The notes under the pieces were generated by a model, which did not search any database, was not told the origin of the DNA, and saw only the letters and a program-made list of their open reading frames with translations. A stretch of DNA of 64,000 nucleotides from NCBI GenBank assembly GCA_947493695.1, contig CANLSF010000006.1:186001-250000 (forward strand), written 5' to 3'. Position numbers and translations under genes: made by a program. Source of the stretch: an uncultured Kiloniellaceae bacterium (lineage in GTDB: Bacteria > Pseudomonadota > Alphaproteobacteria > Kiloniellales > Kiloniellaceae). Positions 9,626 through 18,928 of this stretch are shown piece after piece (the first letter of the stretch is position 1; every line of letters starts with the position of its first letter).

Positions 9626-10540
9626 ATGATCAGAACTCCGGATCCAGATTCTTCCCTGACCTCAGAGGCGCTCGCTGCACTTCAGTGGCTGCTCGATGCC
9701 GGTGCCGACGAGGCAATCGGTGACGACGCGCCCGATCGCACGGCGGCACAGCCCCCTCAAAACATTGCGGGTCCCAGTGCATCGCCAAGTTCCACCGTCA
9801 CCGGGTCCGCAGGTCAGAGCAGCCCGGCAACTCAAGGCCGCTTTCAGGAGGCTCCACAGCCCCCCCTCTGGCAACCCAGCGCGGGCAACCTTTCGTCGAC
9901 CGAAGACACCCTCGTCAGCGCCCGTAAACAGGCGCGGGAAGCCACGAGCGTGGAGGAATTGCGGGCCGCCGTTGCTGCGTTCGAGGGGTGCCCCCTCAAG
10001 AAAACCGCCATGAACCTGGTATTTGCCGACGGTAACCCAGAGGCCCGCATCATGTTCATCGGCGAGGCGCCGGGCGCTCAGGAGGATCGTCAGGGTCTGC
10101 CGTTCGTCGGCGCCAGCGGTCAGTTGCTGGATCAGATGCTGTCTCATATCGGACTGGATCGAACCTCGGTCTATATCACCAATCTGCTGTTCTGGCGCCC
10201 ACCGGGCAACCGGACCCCAACCCCAGGTGAAATCGCGTCCTGCCTGCCTTTCCTGGAACGGCATATCGAACTGGTGAACCCCAGCCATATCGTGCTGGTC
10301 GGCGGCATATCGGCGAAGACCCTGCTCGACCGCCGGGAAGGTATCTTAAAGCTGCGGGGTCAGTGGGGGCATTACCGGCCTGAGGGTTTGGAGCGGCCGA
10401 TCCCGGCTCTGGCAACCCTGCACCCGGCGTATCTTTTGCGGCAGCCGGCACAAAAGCGTCTGGCCTGGCGGGATCTGCTGTCCCTGGCGCAAGCCCTGGA
10501 GTCAGGTGAAGACCCGGTTCCTTCCGATCAGAGCCGATAA
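9626..10540 (+). CDS. Uracil-DNA glycosylase, family 4-like, with reduced cysteine set
   Basis: Residues 1 to about 105 are a low-complexity Pro/Ser-rich leader. The UDG-fold domain follows, with motif [18 protein letters not shown], the helix [17 protein letters not shown] and motif B LHPAYLLR. The family removes uracil from DNA. Classic family 4 enzymes bind a [4Fe-4S] cluster through CxxC plus C-x15-C. Here the first pair is CPLK (Cys122, Lys125) and the second is Trp190 and Cys206, so two of the four ligands are absent at exactly matching spacing. My recollection is that this variant is common in alphaproteobacteria. The gene precedes slt on the same strand. Confidence 0.88.
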   Translation: MIRTPDPDSSLTSEALAALQWLLDAGADEAIGDDAPDRTAAQPPQNIAGPSASPSSTVTGSAGQSSPATQGRFQEAPQPPLWQPSAGNLSSTEDTLVSARKQAREATSVEELRAAVAAFEGCPLKKTAMNLVFADGNPEARIMFIGEAPGAQEDRQGLPFVGASGQLLDQMLSHIGLDRTSVYITNLLFWRPPGNRTPTPGEIASCLPFLERHIELVNPSHIVLVGGISAKTLLDRREGILKLRGQWGHYRPEGLERPIPALATLHPAYLLRQPAQKRLAWRDLLSLAQALESGEDPVPSDQSR

Positions 10541-10656
10541 CCGGGCCCGGTGACCGCGTCGGTAACCTTAACGCCTTCTTTAGCCATATAGTTTAAGCCG
10601 TTTATTGCAGTCTTGTTCTGCATTGATTAACCTTAAGCGGTATCTTCGGGGGTCTC

Positions 10657-12627
10657 TTGAATCTATCCGTGAATCTTTGCGTTTCGACGCTTCGCCGCGC
10701 CGGTGGAGCAACCTGCTCATTCTTTGGAACGAGCGGTGGTGCGCGGTTGGCTGCAACGCTGCTGATACTGGGCGGGCTGCTGGTGCCTGCGGATTCGCGA
10801 CTATCGCCGACTGCGCAGGCTCAGGCGACGGAGCCGACGGCTGTTCAGGTCGCAGCAGCAGCCAGCAAACAAGCGCCCCTTCCAACAGAGGCCAAGACCG
10901 CCCTTAAAGTTCTTTCAGATCGTGACGCCCAGCTTTATCGCGATATCTTTACCCTGCAAAAAGCCGGAAAGTGGCGCAAGGCAGACAAGAAGATCGGACA
11001 GCTCAGCGACCAACGCCTCATGGGTCACGTTCTGGCGCAGCGCTATCTTCACCCCACAGCCTATCGCTCCAAGTACAAAGAACTGAGCGCCTGGCTGAAA
11101 TCCTACGCAGATCACCCCCAAGCTCCCCGGCTTTACAAGCTGGCGCTCAAGCGCCGCCCCAAGAACTATCGGATGCCGACCCGCCCGGAGATTCGCAAGG
11201 CAGGACCACGCGCCACGACATTGGGCGCAACAACGGCCAAACCCAAGAAAAAATACTACAAGCTGCCCCGCAAGAATCTCAGCAAGGCCAACCGCCGGGC
11301 CGCAAACAGCCTAAAACGTCAGATCCGCAGAAACGCTCTTCGCACGCGCCTGAGCGTTACGGAAAAACTCCTCGCCGGGAAAAAAGCGAAACGGCTGCTC
11401 CATCAGGCGGAAATCGACGATGGCTACACCAAAGTCGCCGCAGCCTGGTTCTACTACGGCAACGATCAGAAGGCCTATAATCTGGCCAGTTCTGCCGCCG
11501 CCCGTTCCCGAAAGCATGTTCCAATCGCAGACTGGATCGCAGGCCTCGCAGCCTGGCGTCTCGGCGATCTCGAAAAAGCCGGTCAGCATTTCGAACATCT
11601 TGCGACCGCTGAACGTGCATCGGGCTGGAATACGGCTTCGGGCGCCTACTGGGCGGCCCGGGTCAGCCTGAAGCTGCGCAAACCTGCCGAGATGAGCCGC
11701 TGGCTGAATATCGCGTCGCACTATCCCCGCACCTTCTATGGATTGCTCGCGAGGGGCGCCTTGGGCCTGGATCTGGAGTTCACTTCTCATCTAACGGACA
11801 TTGACACTGCCGAGTTGGCGCGGCTGGAAACCATTCCCGAAGGCGCGCGCGCTCTTGCGTTGGCACAGGTTGACCGCTGGGAAGACGCGCAGAAGGAATT
11901 GCTTCGGCTGGTTAAAGCCAATGATCCGAACCTGACCGAACCGCTTCTGACGCTGTCCGAGCTGGTCGGCCTGCCGAACCTCGCCTACAAGCTGGGCTCG
12001 CGGCTTGCCCGTCATCAGCCGACAGGTACGGAAAACGACACCATTGATGCCGCGCTTTACCCGATTCCGCCCTGGAGTCCCGAAGGTGGATTCAAGCTGG
12101 ACCGCGCCCTGATCTACGCTGTGATGCGGCAGGAATCCTCTTTTAATCCGCGTGCAAAGAGCCCTGACGGCGCCCGTGGTCTGCTTCAATTGATGCCAGC
12201 CACTGCAGGCTATATCTCGAAGCAAAGCTTCCGCGGCAAAAAGACGCGCAAGCTCTACGAGCCAACCCTCAATATGAAGCTCGGGCAGAACTACATTGCC
12301 TACCTGCTGAAGCATAATTTTGTTCAGGGCGACCTCTTTCGCCTGACCACGGCCTACAACGGAGGCCCAGGAAACCTGAACAAATGGCAGCGGAAAATGG
12401 ATTTCGACAACGACCCCCTCCTGTTCATCGAAAGCCTGCCATCACGCGAAACACGCCTGTTTGTCGAACGGGTGCTGGCCAATCTCTGGATTTACAGAAC
12501 GCGTCTGGGTCAGAACACGCCATCACTGGAAGCCATTGCGGCGGGCGACTGGCCGAAGTATGAATCCCTCGACAGTAACCGCACGAGGGTGGCCAGTAGC
12601 GGTGGAGACTCCTCTACCGGCCGATAG
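10657..12627 (+). CDS. slt: Soluble lytic murein transglycosylase (Slt70 type)
   Basis: This enzyme cleaves the glycan strands of peptidoglycan to form 1,6-anhydromuramyl ends in the periplasm. It starts at a TTG after a GGGGGT-like ribosome site, and has an N-terminal signal peptide ending near AQAQA. A long alpha-helical superhelical region (to about residue 470) follows. The GH23 catalytic domain contains ALIYAVMRQESSFNPRA, with catalytic Glu at about 493, then GARGLLQLMPATA and TTAYNGGPGN. At 656 residues it matches Slt70 proteins. The helical part is unusually Lys-rich (for example AKPKKKYYKLPRKN). The stop lies five bases before moaB, so the two are probably co-transcribed. Confidence 0.95.
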   Translation: MNLSVNLCVSTLRRAGGATCSFFGTSGGARLAATLLILGGLLVPADSRLSPTAQAQATEPTAVQVAAAASKQAPLPTEAKTALKVLSDRDAQLYRDIFTLQKAGKWRKADKKIGQLSDQRLMGHVLAQRYLHPTAYRSKYKELSAWLKSYADHPQAPRLYKLALKRRPKNYRMPTRPEIRKAGPRATTLGATTAKPKKKYYKLPRKNLSKANRRAANSLKRQIRRNALRTRLSVTEKLLAGKKAKRLLHQAEIDDGYTKVAAAWFYYGNDQKAYNLASSAAARSRKHVPIADWIAGLAAWRLGDLEKAGQHFEHLATAERASGWNTASGAYWAARVSLKLRKPAEMSRWLNIASHYPRTFYGLLARGALGLDLEFTSHLTDIDTAELARLETIPEGARALALAQVDRWEDAQKELLRLVKANDPNLTEPLLTLSELVGLPNLAYKLGSRLARHQPTGTENDTIDAALYPIPPWSPEGGFKLDRALIYAVMRQESSFNPRAKSPDGARGLLQLMPATAGYISKQSFRGKKTRKLYEPTLNMKLGQNYIAYLLKHNFVQGDLFRLTTAYNGGPGNLNKWQRKMDFDNDPLLFIESLPSRETRLFVERVLANLWIYRTRLGQNTPSLEAIAAGDWPKYESLDSNRTRVASSGGDSSTGR

Positions 12628-12632
12628 CAGCT

Positions 12633-13178
12633 ATGGCGCGCATCGACGAATCACTTCCCTTCCTTCCCGTCAACATTGCCGTCCTTACGGTTTCCGACAG
12701 CCGTACGCTTGAAGACGATAAGTCCGGTCGGACGCTTTGCGAAATGATCGAAGCTGACAATCACAAGGTCGCCAGCCGGGAGATCATTCGCGACGACTAC
12801 GACGCAATCGTCGACAAGCTGCGCGGCTATAGCGCAGATCCAGGCATCGATGTGGTGATCACCACCGGTGGAACCGGCGTGACCGGACGCGACACCACGC
12901 CGGAAGCCATGAAGGCGGTCCTGGAGAAGGAGATCGAAGGCTTCGGCGAACTGTTCCGCTGGCTCAGCTATCAGAAGATCGGCACGTCCACCATTCAAAG
13001 CCGGGCACTCGGCGGTGTCGCCGACGGGACCTATATGTTCGCGCTGCCGGGATCGCCGGGCGCCTGCAAGGACGGCTGGAGCGATATTCTGAAATTCCAG
13101 CTCGATTCACGGCACCGGCCCTGCAATCTGGTTGAACTGATGCCGCGCCTGAAAGAGCACCTTAAAGCGGCGGGCTGA
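12633..13178 (+). CDS. moaB: Molybdenum cofactor biosynthesis protein MoaB
   Basis: MoaB/MogA proteins adenylylate molybdopterin before molybdenum insertion, although some MoaB proteins are inactive. The molybdopterin-binding fold is shown by [16 protein letters not shown] at the start, the [16 protein letters not shown] motif and [13 protein letters not shown] near the end. At 181 residues the length is normal. It follows slt by five bases and its 3' end overlaps the convergent glycosyltransferase gene by 17 bp. No other moa/moe gene is in the window. Confidence 0.96.
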   Translation: MARIDESLPFLPVNIAVLTVSDSRTLEDDKSGRTLCEMIEADNHKVASREIIRDDYDAIVDKLRGYSADPGIDVVITTGGTGVTGRDTTPEAMKAVLEKEIEGFGELFRWLSYQKIGTSTIQSRALGGVADGTYMFALPGSPGACKDGWSDILKFQLDSRHRPCNLVELMPRLKEHLKAAG

Positions 13179-13782
13179 ACTGCCTTTGAGACCGGGCGAG
13201 ATCAGCGCCTGAATCGACATCGTCGAGTTGCTCCAACAGACCGAACGCCGCACCGCGCAGTCCGGACAGGGTATCCCGGAGGGTCTCCGGGCTGGACCAG
13301 CGCACGTCCTCAAATGGCAGCGGCATGCGAAGACAAGGCCGACGCGCAGCGCCGACCAGCCAATAGCCACCGTCAGCCGCCGGTCCGAACACCCAGCTTT
13401 TTCTGCCGAGCATCCGAAAGGCCTGTTCCAGGTGTTTCGGCTCAATCGCAGGAATATCCGATCCGACAATGACAACAGGCCCGTGCGGAACGCGGCGAAG
13501 CATCCGTCCCATCCGTTGCCCGAGATCGCCTCCTCCTTGCGGAATAACAGTCACCTGGTCGGAAATACCGGCGACTCTGGAGACGGCCCGGTCGGGCGTG
13601 ATGGCGAAACAGACTTCCCAACGGGGATCCCGTCCAAGGCGCCTCAGCAGACTCTTCAAGCTATTGCGGTAAAAGCGCCAGGCCGCGAGATCGCCAACAT
13701 CGCGCGCCAGCCGCCGTTTGCCGACCCCAACTTGTGGTAAGCGACCCATGACCACGACAGTTCCAAGACTGCGACCCGCCAT
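13162..13782 (-). CDS. TIGR04282-type glycosyltransferase (DUF2064)
   Basis: I place the start at ATG 13782 (MAGRSLGTVVVMGRLP), five bases after the stop of the upstream glycosyltransferase. The track start at 13872 would overlap that gene by 85 bp. The protein has a nucleotidyl-transferase-like GT-A fold: VVVMGRLPQVGVGKRRLA at the N-terminus, GPVVIVGSDIPAI in the middle and FGPAADGGYWLVG late. Members are annotated as arsenosugar biosynthesis glycosyltransferases because they co-occur with radical-SAM ArsS and ArsM in some genomes. Those genes are not seen here, so the substrate is open. Confidence 0.85.
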   Translation of the reverse strand: MAGRSLGTVVVMGRLPQVGVGKRRLARDVGDLAAWRFYRNSLKSLLRRLGRDPRWEVCFAITPDRAVSRVAGISDQVTVIPQGGGDLGQRMGRMLRRVPHGPVVIVGSDIPAIEPKHLEQAFRMLGRKSWVFGPAADGGYWLVGAARRPCLRMPLPFEDVRWSSPETLRDTLSGLRGAAFGLLEQLDDVDSGADLARSQRQFSPPL

Positions 13783-13787
13783 CTCGC

Positions 13788-14474
13788 TTAGTACAGCCGG
13801 GTCAGCAGCCGCGGCGACGCGCCAAGGCTGAAGAGGGTCAGGAGTGCAATGTTGCGTAAGGGTCTGAACCACCAGCCATCCCGACGGTAGCGCACAGCCG
13901 ATGTCGTAGCGGTCGAAGGCAGACAGCAGATGCGGCGGCGGCCGATACGCCGCACGATTTCCACATCCTCCATCAGCGGAAACGCGCGGAACCCACCCAG
14001 CCGCTGATAGAAAGCCTTGCGAATCAAGAGCCCCTGATCGCCATAAGGGAGCCCAAGAACCCGATTGCGCCAGTGGGTGATACGCTCGACCCGACGCGCC
14101 CTGGGGTCAGGGTCATCCAGCGCAAACTGAAACACAGCCGCTTTTTCCCGATTGGCGGGATCCTCGACAAAGGCGGCAACCGCCTGCCCCCAATTCTCAT
14201 CGAGGATCGTATCGGCATGCAGAAACAACAGCCATTCACCATCGGCCTCCTCACCTCCCAGTGCCAATTGCCCGCCGCGGCTGGCCGCCGCCTGCAAAAC
14301 CCTGGCCCCGAGGGATGCCGCCAGTTCACGCGTTCCATCGACCGATCCGCCGTCAACCACGATGATTTCAGACACAAGCACCTCCTGCGCCTGTGTGTTC
14401 AGGGCAGATACGCTGCGCCGAAGCACAGCGCCCGAATTGAAGGTCGGGATCACAAGTGAGAGAGATGCAGTCAT
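13788..14474 (-). CDS. TIGR04283-type family 2 glycosyltransferase
   Basis: This is a GT2 (GT-A) enzyme. It shows the opening LVIPTFNSGAVLRRSV, a first acidic motif IIVVDGGSVDGT, the metal-binding FLHADT (DxD-like) and LPYGDQGLLIRKAFYQ, with PLMEDVEIVRRI near the catalytic region. At 228 residues it matches the TIGR04283 family. It is transcribed with the TIGR04282 partner, with a five-base gap, which is the usual pairing. The C-terminal FRPLRNIALLTLFSLG segment is hydrophobic and may contact the membrane. The sugar donor and acceptor cannot be read from the sequence. Confidence 0.88.
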   Translation of the reverse strand: MTASLSLVIPTFNSGAVLRRSVSALNTQAQEVLVSEIIVVDGGSVDGTRELAASLGARVLQAAASRGGQLALGGEEADGEWLLFLHADTILDENWGQAVAAFVEDPANREKAAVFQFALDDPDPRARRVERITHWRNRVLGLPYGDQGLLIRKAFYQRLGGFRAFPLMEDVEIVRRIGRRRICCLPSTATTSAVRYRRDGWWFRPLRNIALLTLFSLGASPRLLTRLY

Positions 14475-14604
14475 TCTGCCTTTGTCACGTAGCCATTGCG
14501 GTTATTCCGGCTTTATCCTGCCGGGCACAGCTTGTCTACTCACGGAAGCTTGCGCGAGCCAAAAACGAAGCCAAGTTACCAGCAGACCAACGATCCGGAA
14601 AGCC

Positions 14605-15690
14605 ATGAGCGTAATAGCAAATCTGCCCGCCCTCCTCCTCAAATTACAGGAAATAGACGGCTTCGAAGGCACTTCCCTTGAGCAGCTCGAGCCGCTCGAG
14701 GTCAAAGGCCTTGCGCATGATCATGTTGAAGTGCTGGGCCGTGACCTGCTGCTTCGCGTGCCCAAGCAAAGCCAGTTCGCGATGGCCGCCGCCGAAAATC
14801 TGAACTATCAGGCCGCCTGTTTCCGTCGGGTCCGCAAGTCTGGTCACGCCCCCGGTTTGGAGGCCGTCATCGAACCCTGTGAGAGCGTGCCCATGGGAGC
14901 ACTACTGGTGGAACGAATCAATGGGCGTGCGCCATCCCTGCCGAAAGACTTGGGCGCTCTCGCAGAATGTATGGCAAGGGTCCATGCCCTGCCGCTCCCT
15001 GAATCTGAACAGCGTTCCCCCCTGGAAGACCACAGAGATCCCATCGCCGGAGCCATGAAAGAGATCGAGCAGCAGGCCCTGTTCCTGGACGATGCGGCCC
15101 TAAGCGCGGAGGCCCGGCAGGAACTCGACGCCGAACTCGCCTGGGCGCGTGCCTTTGCATTGAAAAGCGATGGACGGCCACAACCCCTGACCCTGGTTCT
15201 GACAGATACTCACCCGGGGAACTTCCTTATCGATCAGAAGGGCCGCGCCATCATCGTCGATCTTGAAAAGGCCCTCTACGGTTCGCCCGGGACCGACCTT
15301 GCCCATGCAACAATTTACTCTTCAACGACATGGGACACCGACGTATACGCGGACCTGTCGATTGATGAGGTTTCAGCCTTCTACCAACGATACCTGGAGA
15401 CAGTGCCAGAGGAGCTCGCTGAAGCCCTTCATCCCTGGCTGCTGCCTTTGCGACGCATCACGATGCTCCGCGCGATTACCTGGTGTGCAAAATGGCGTGT
15501 GCTTCAGAGCCACAAAAAAACAGAGAACAAACATGCAGCACAATCGACTGAAGACTGGTCGGCGGATAACAACACAGCAGACCTGGTGGCGCATGTCGCG
15601 GGGCGTGTCGACGAATACTTGGAGGCCAAAACCCTGCAACGCATGCGCGCCGAATGGTTGGGAACGCCGTCGCTGGCGGATTTTTTTTAG
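14605..15690 (+). CDS. Aminoglycoside phosphotransferase-fold kinase-like protein
   Basis: The track ORF opens at 14152, inside the divergent glycosyltransferase; I take ATG 14605 (MSVIANLPALL), giving 361 residues. The APH/choline-kinase fold is shown by the catalytic loop LTDTHPGNFLID and the metal-binding IIVDLEKALYGSPGTDLAH. The catalytic Asp of the usual HxDxxxxN motif appears as DTHPGN here. The N-lobe has RVPKQSQFAMAAAENLNYQA. The substrate is unknown; family members phosphorylate small hydroxylated molecules or proteins. It is not evidence of antibiotic resistance. The divergent promoter region shared with the glycosyltransferase pair is about 130 bp. Confidence 0.8.
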   Translation: MSVIANLPALLLKLQEIDGFEGTSLEQLEPLEVKGLAHDHVEVLGRDLLLRVPKQSQFAMAAAENLNYQAACFRRVRKSGHAPGLEAVIEPCESVPMGALLVERINGRAPSLPKDLGALAECMARVHALPLPESEQRSPLEDHRDPIAGAMKEIEQQALFLDDAALSAEARQELDAELAWARAFALKSDGRPQPLTLVLTDTHPGNFLIDQKGRAIIVDLEKALYGSPGTDLAHATIYSSTTWDTDVYADLSIDEVSAFYQRYLETVPEELAEALHPWLLPLRRITMLRAITWCAKWRVLQSHKKTENKHAAQSTEDWSADNNTADLVAHVAGRVDEYLEAKTLQRMRAEWLGTPSLADFF

Positions 15691-15767
15691 TGTGGTGGAA
15701 CAGAAATTCATAGAGAGTTTGGGGCTGAGAACGCTTTTCAGCTCAAACTCCGTAAAGACCGCAAAGC

Positions 15768-17129
15768 ATGGCAACTCTTCTCGCGCGTAACGCAACTCTC
15801 CTGGCGACCTTCGGCCCTGAAAACGATGAAATAAGCGACGGCGGGCTTTTCATCAGAGATGGCGTTATCGAAGCAGTAGGCCGCAGCGCAGAGCTTCCGG
15901 AAACAGCAGACCGCGTGATCGACCTGCGCGGCCACGTCGTTATTCCCGGGCTCATCAACACCCATCACCACCTCTATCAGACACTGACACGCGTCATTCC
16001 CGCCGCCCAGGACGCTCTGCTCTTCGACTGGCTGAAGACTCTCTATCCGCTCTGGGGGCGTTTAACACCTGGCGCGTTGAAGACCGCAACTCAGACAGGG
16101 ATCGCCGAGCTTCTGCTCTCGGGCTGCACCGCGACCAGCGATCATCTCTATCTTTTTCCCAACGGTGTCCGCCTGGACGACAGCATCGAGGCCGCGCTGG
16201 AAACCGGTATCCGCTTTCACGCAACACGCGGCAGCATGAGCATCGGTGAATCCAAGGGAGGCCTGCCGCCAGATTTCCTGGTCGAAGAGGAAGCCGAGAT
16301 TCTGCGCGACAGCCAGAGGCTCATCGAGACCTATCACGATCCTGCTGACTTCGCGCGGATCCAGGTGGGTCTGGCGCCCTGCTCACCCTTCTCCGTCAGC
16401 CGCGATCTGATGCGCGAAACCGCGGTAATGGCGCGCAGCTATGGCGTCCGGCTACACACCCATCTGGCCGAAAACGCCCAGGATGTCGTCTATTCGCAAG
16501 AGAGCTTCGGTCAGAGACCCGGAGCCTATGCCGAAGAACTGGGCTGGGTTGGCGAGGATGTCTGGCACGCGCACTGCGTCCAGCTGGACGAAAGCGAGAT
16601 CCGGCTTTTCGCGAAAACCGGCACGGCGGTCGCACACTGCCCCTGTTCGAACATGCGTCTTGGGTCCGGCATCGCGCCGCTGCGCCGGATGCTGGATAGC
16701 GGTGTGCCCGTGGGCCTCGGCGTTGACGGTTCGGCCTCCAATGACGGTGGCGATCTGCTTGGGGAAGCCCGACAGGCCATGTTGCTGCAGCGCGTGCGTG
16801 AAGGTGCGGCGGGTATGACCGCGCGCGAAGCCCTCAAAGTGGCAACTCTGGGCGGTGCGCGGGCACTCGGCCGGAAAGATCTGGGATATCTCGCACCGGG
16901 CATGGCCGCTGACTTTGCAGCCTTTTCAACCGACACAGCCACAATGGCAGGCGCAGGAAGCGATCCACTTGCCGCCCTGGTGTTTTGCGGACCGCACCGG
17001 GCCCGTTACACAGTGGTTGGCGGTGACGTCCTGGTCGATCAGGGAAAGATCACCTCTCTCGACCTGCCCAACCTCCTGTCAGATCACAGGACGGCCGCCG
17101 CGAACCTCCTGCGCGACGAAGCCGGTTAA
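15768..17129 (+). CDS. 8-oxoguanine deaminase (amidohydrolase superfamily)
   Basis: The protein belongs to the TrzN/AtzA/8-oxoguanine deaminase branch of the metal-dependent amidohydrolases. Metal ligands are in NTHHHLYQTLTR (His66-68 region), RLHTHLAENAQD and GVDGSASNDGGDL. The stretches LFDWLKTLYPLWGRLTP, LLLSGCTATSDHLYLFP and LAPCSPFSVSRDLM closely follow the pattern I recall for Pseudomonas 8-oxoguanine deaminase. That enzyme converts 8-oxoguanine to uric acid and ammonia in purine salvage and breakdown. At 453 residues the length is typical. A related chlorohydrolase or hydroxytriazine activity cannot be excluded from sequence alone. No uric-acid pathway gene is adjacent. Confidence 0.88.
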   Translation: MATLLARNATLLATFGPENDEISDGGLFIRDGVIEAVGRSAELPETADRVIDLRGHVVIPGLINTHHHLYQTLTRVIPAAQDALLFDWLKTLYPLWGRLTPGALKTATQTGIAELLLSGCTATSDHLYLFPNGVRLDDSIEAALETGIRFHATRGSMSIGESKGGLPPDFLVEEEAEILRDSQRLIETYHDPADFARIQVGLAPCSPFSVSRDLMRETAVMARSYGVRLHTHLAENAQDVVYSQESFGQRPGAYAEELGWVGEDVWHAHCVQLDESEIRLFAKTGTAVAHCPCSNMRLGSGIAPLRRMLDSGVPVGLGVDGSASNDGGDLLGEARQAMLLQRVREGAAGMTAREALKVATLGGARALGRKDLGYLAPGMAADFAAFSTDTATMAGAGSDPLAALVFCGPHRARYTVVGGDVLVDQGKITSLDLPNLLSDHRTAAANLLRDEAG

Positions 17130-17141
17130 GCGGATGCTGAT

Positions 17142-18299
17142 TTAGGACGCAGGCTCCAGGCGGATCAGCGATCCTTCGGAATCATCGATCAGGAGATACA
17201 ACAATCCGTCGGGCCCCTGACGCACATCGCGGATCCGTTCATCGACATCCACCAGCAGTTGCTCCTGATGCACGACCCGTTCTCCAACCAACTCCATCCG
17301 TATCAGTGCACGGGCCGAAAGACCTCCGACAAAGAGGTTTCCGCTCCACTTCGGAAAAGCCTCGCCGTCGTAAAAAGATAATCCCGAGGGCGATATGGAC
17401 GGCACCCAGTAGGTTACGGGCTGCAACATCCCGGCTTTCTCAGTGCCTTCGCCAATCGAGAACCCGGCATAGCTGCGGCCATAGGTGATTACCGGCCAGC
17501 CGTAATTCGCGCCGGCTTCGATCACATTGAGCTCATCGCCGCCGCGCGGTCCGTGTTCGACCGTCCAGATCCGGTTCGTATCAGGCTGTAACGCCATTCC
17601 CTGCGGATTGCGATGTCCCCAGGAATAGATTTCCGGCTTGGCCGAAGCATTGTTCTTAAAGGGATTGTCCTCCGGCACCTCGCCATCTGCCGTCAGACGG
17701 ATCACCTTTCCGGCATGATCCTGCAGGTCCTGAGCCCGGTCCGGGTCGCCCCGTTCACCTGAAGTGATGTAAAGCATTCCGTCCGCAGCAAAGAGCAGGC
17801 GGGAACCGAAGTGGCGGCCACCGCCGGACTTTTGCGAGACCGCAAAGATCTGCTCCACATTTAGCAGGGTACCACCCTCGAGACGCCCACGGACGATCTC
17901 GGTTCCGGCACCACCTTCGCCCGCGCCAGCGTAGGAGAGATAGATGAGCTGGTTATTTCCGAAGTCAGGGTGGAGTGCGACATCCAGCAAACCGCCTTGC
18001 CCGCTTTCGACAACCTCGGGAATGCCGGAAACCGGCTTGGGGTCCTCCCCTTCCCTGATTACGAGCAACCGGCCGGGACGCTCGGTAACCAGCATCCCGC
18101 CATTGGGCAGAAACGCCAAACCCCAGGGATGTTCGAGGTCTTGCGCCAGTGTGGTGATCCGAAAGTCGTGCCGCTCGCTCTTGATGACGTCCGCTGAGGC
18201 CCGGTCAGAAAGCACCACAGCCCCCGAAGCGACAGCTCCGAACACGGCAAATGCCGAAAGCAGTTTGAAGGAACACCTGTTTGCAAACGTCAAACGCAT
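17142..18299 (-). CDS. PQQ-dependent aldose sugar dehydrogenase (YliI/Asd family)
   Basis: These periplasmic beta-propeller enzymes oxidise sugars using PQQ as cofactor. The N-terminus has a signal peptide (LLSAFAVFGAVASGAVVLS). The propeller shows HPWGLAFLPNGGMLVTERPG, SGQGGLLDVALHPDF, GGGRHFGSRLLF, SWGHRNPQGMAL and WTVEHGPRGGDELN, which carry the conserved His/Arg/Asp of the family. At 385 residues it is full length. It converges on the 8-oxoguanine deaminase gene with 12 bp between stops. PQQ biosynthesis genes are not in the window. Confidence 0.92.
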   Translation of the reverse strand: MRLTFANRCSFKLLSAFAVFGAVASGAVVLSDRASADVIKSERHDFRITTLAQDLEHPWGLAFLPNGGMLVTERPGRLLVIREGEDPKPVSGIPEVVESGQGGLLDVALHPDFGNNQLIYLSYAGAGEGGAGTEIVRGRLEGGTLLNVEQIFAVSQKSGGGRHFGSRLLFAADGMLYITSGERGDPDRAQDLQDHAGKVIRLTADGEVPEDNPFKNNASAKPEIYSWGHRNPQGMALQPDTNRIWTVEHGPRGGDELNVIEAGANYGWPVITYGRSYAGFSIGEGTEKAGMLQPVTYWVPSISPSGLSFYDGEAFPKWSGNLFVGGLSARALIRMELVGERVVHQEQLLVDVDERIRDVRQGPDGLLYLLIDDSEGSLIRLEPAS

Positions 18300-18410
18300 A
18301 GAGAAAGTCCTCTCGCATCTCTGGGTGACCGGATCCGTCGAAGCTTTCGATATAGGAACGAAAGGATCGAAAAACCAGCGGACGGTCAGATGGGGGGCCC
18401 CGAGGCGGAT

Positions 18411-18659
18411 CTATTCTTCAGGAATGCCATCGAGGCGGAACTCCCACCAGCCCAGCAGGCACTCGCCAAAGTCGGGGCTGACAATCCCATCCAGAAGGAA
18501 ATAGGCGCTGATCCGGGATTGAACGACAATCAGAGGCAAATCGGATTCTTCGAGCATGTCGGTTTCAATCCAATCGCAGGGGCTGAAACTTTCATAGCGA
18601 ATGAAGGTGGCACCCGCCGCAACAACAGCCAAAAGAAGGACCACAACGAGATATTTCAT
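18411..18659 (-). CDS. Small exported or membrane-anchored protein, unknown
   Basis: I choose ATG 18659 (MKYLVVVLLLAVVAAG) because the N-terminus then reads as a signal or anchor helix; the track starts 17 codons earlier. The remaining 60 or so residues contain FSPCDWIETDMLEE and a C-terminal CLLGWWEFRLDG, with two cysteines. I recognise no domain. The gene precedes the sugar dehydrogenase on the same strand with a 111-bp gap, so co-transcription is possible but not shown. Confidence 0.6.
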   Translation of the reverse strand: MKYLVVVLLLAVVAAGATFIRYESFSPCDWIETDMLEESDLPLIVVQSRISAYFLLDGIVSPDFGECLLGWWEFRLDGIPEE

Positions 18660-18928
18660 TCCTACCGATTCCTGACGCCAGTACCCAAAGTGCTTTGTCG
18701 GGAGCCTCATCGTCTATTTTTGCGCCGAAGACAAACAATTAGGCTCTTTGTCATACATTTGAGCCAGAATTCACATTCTTGACTCTTTCCACGACCAAGG
18801 CCGCCCTCTATTCACAGCGCGATCCGCCGTGCTGCACACCTCAGAGAATTCCGCATGCATTTTCACCTCGAACCACTTCAGCCATCAAATTGATTCCAAA
18901 TAAAAAGCTCATGATTTAGACTCGCGCC

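Noticed and set aside
10540-10551. 12-bp palindrome ACCGGGCCCGGT at the UDG stop
   Set aside because: No loop and no U-tract; likely chance in GC-rich DNA.
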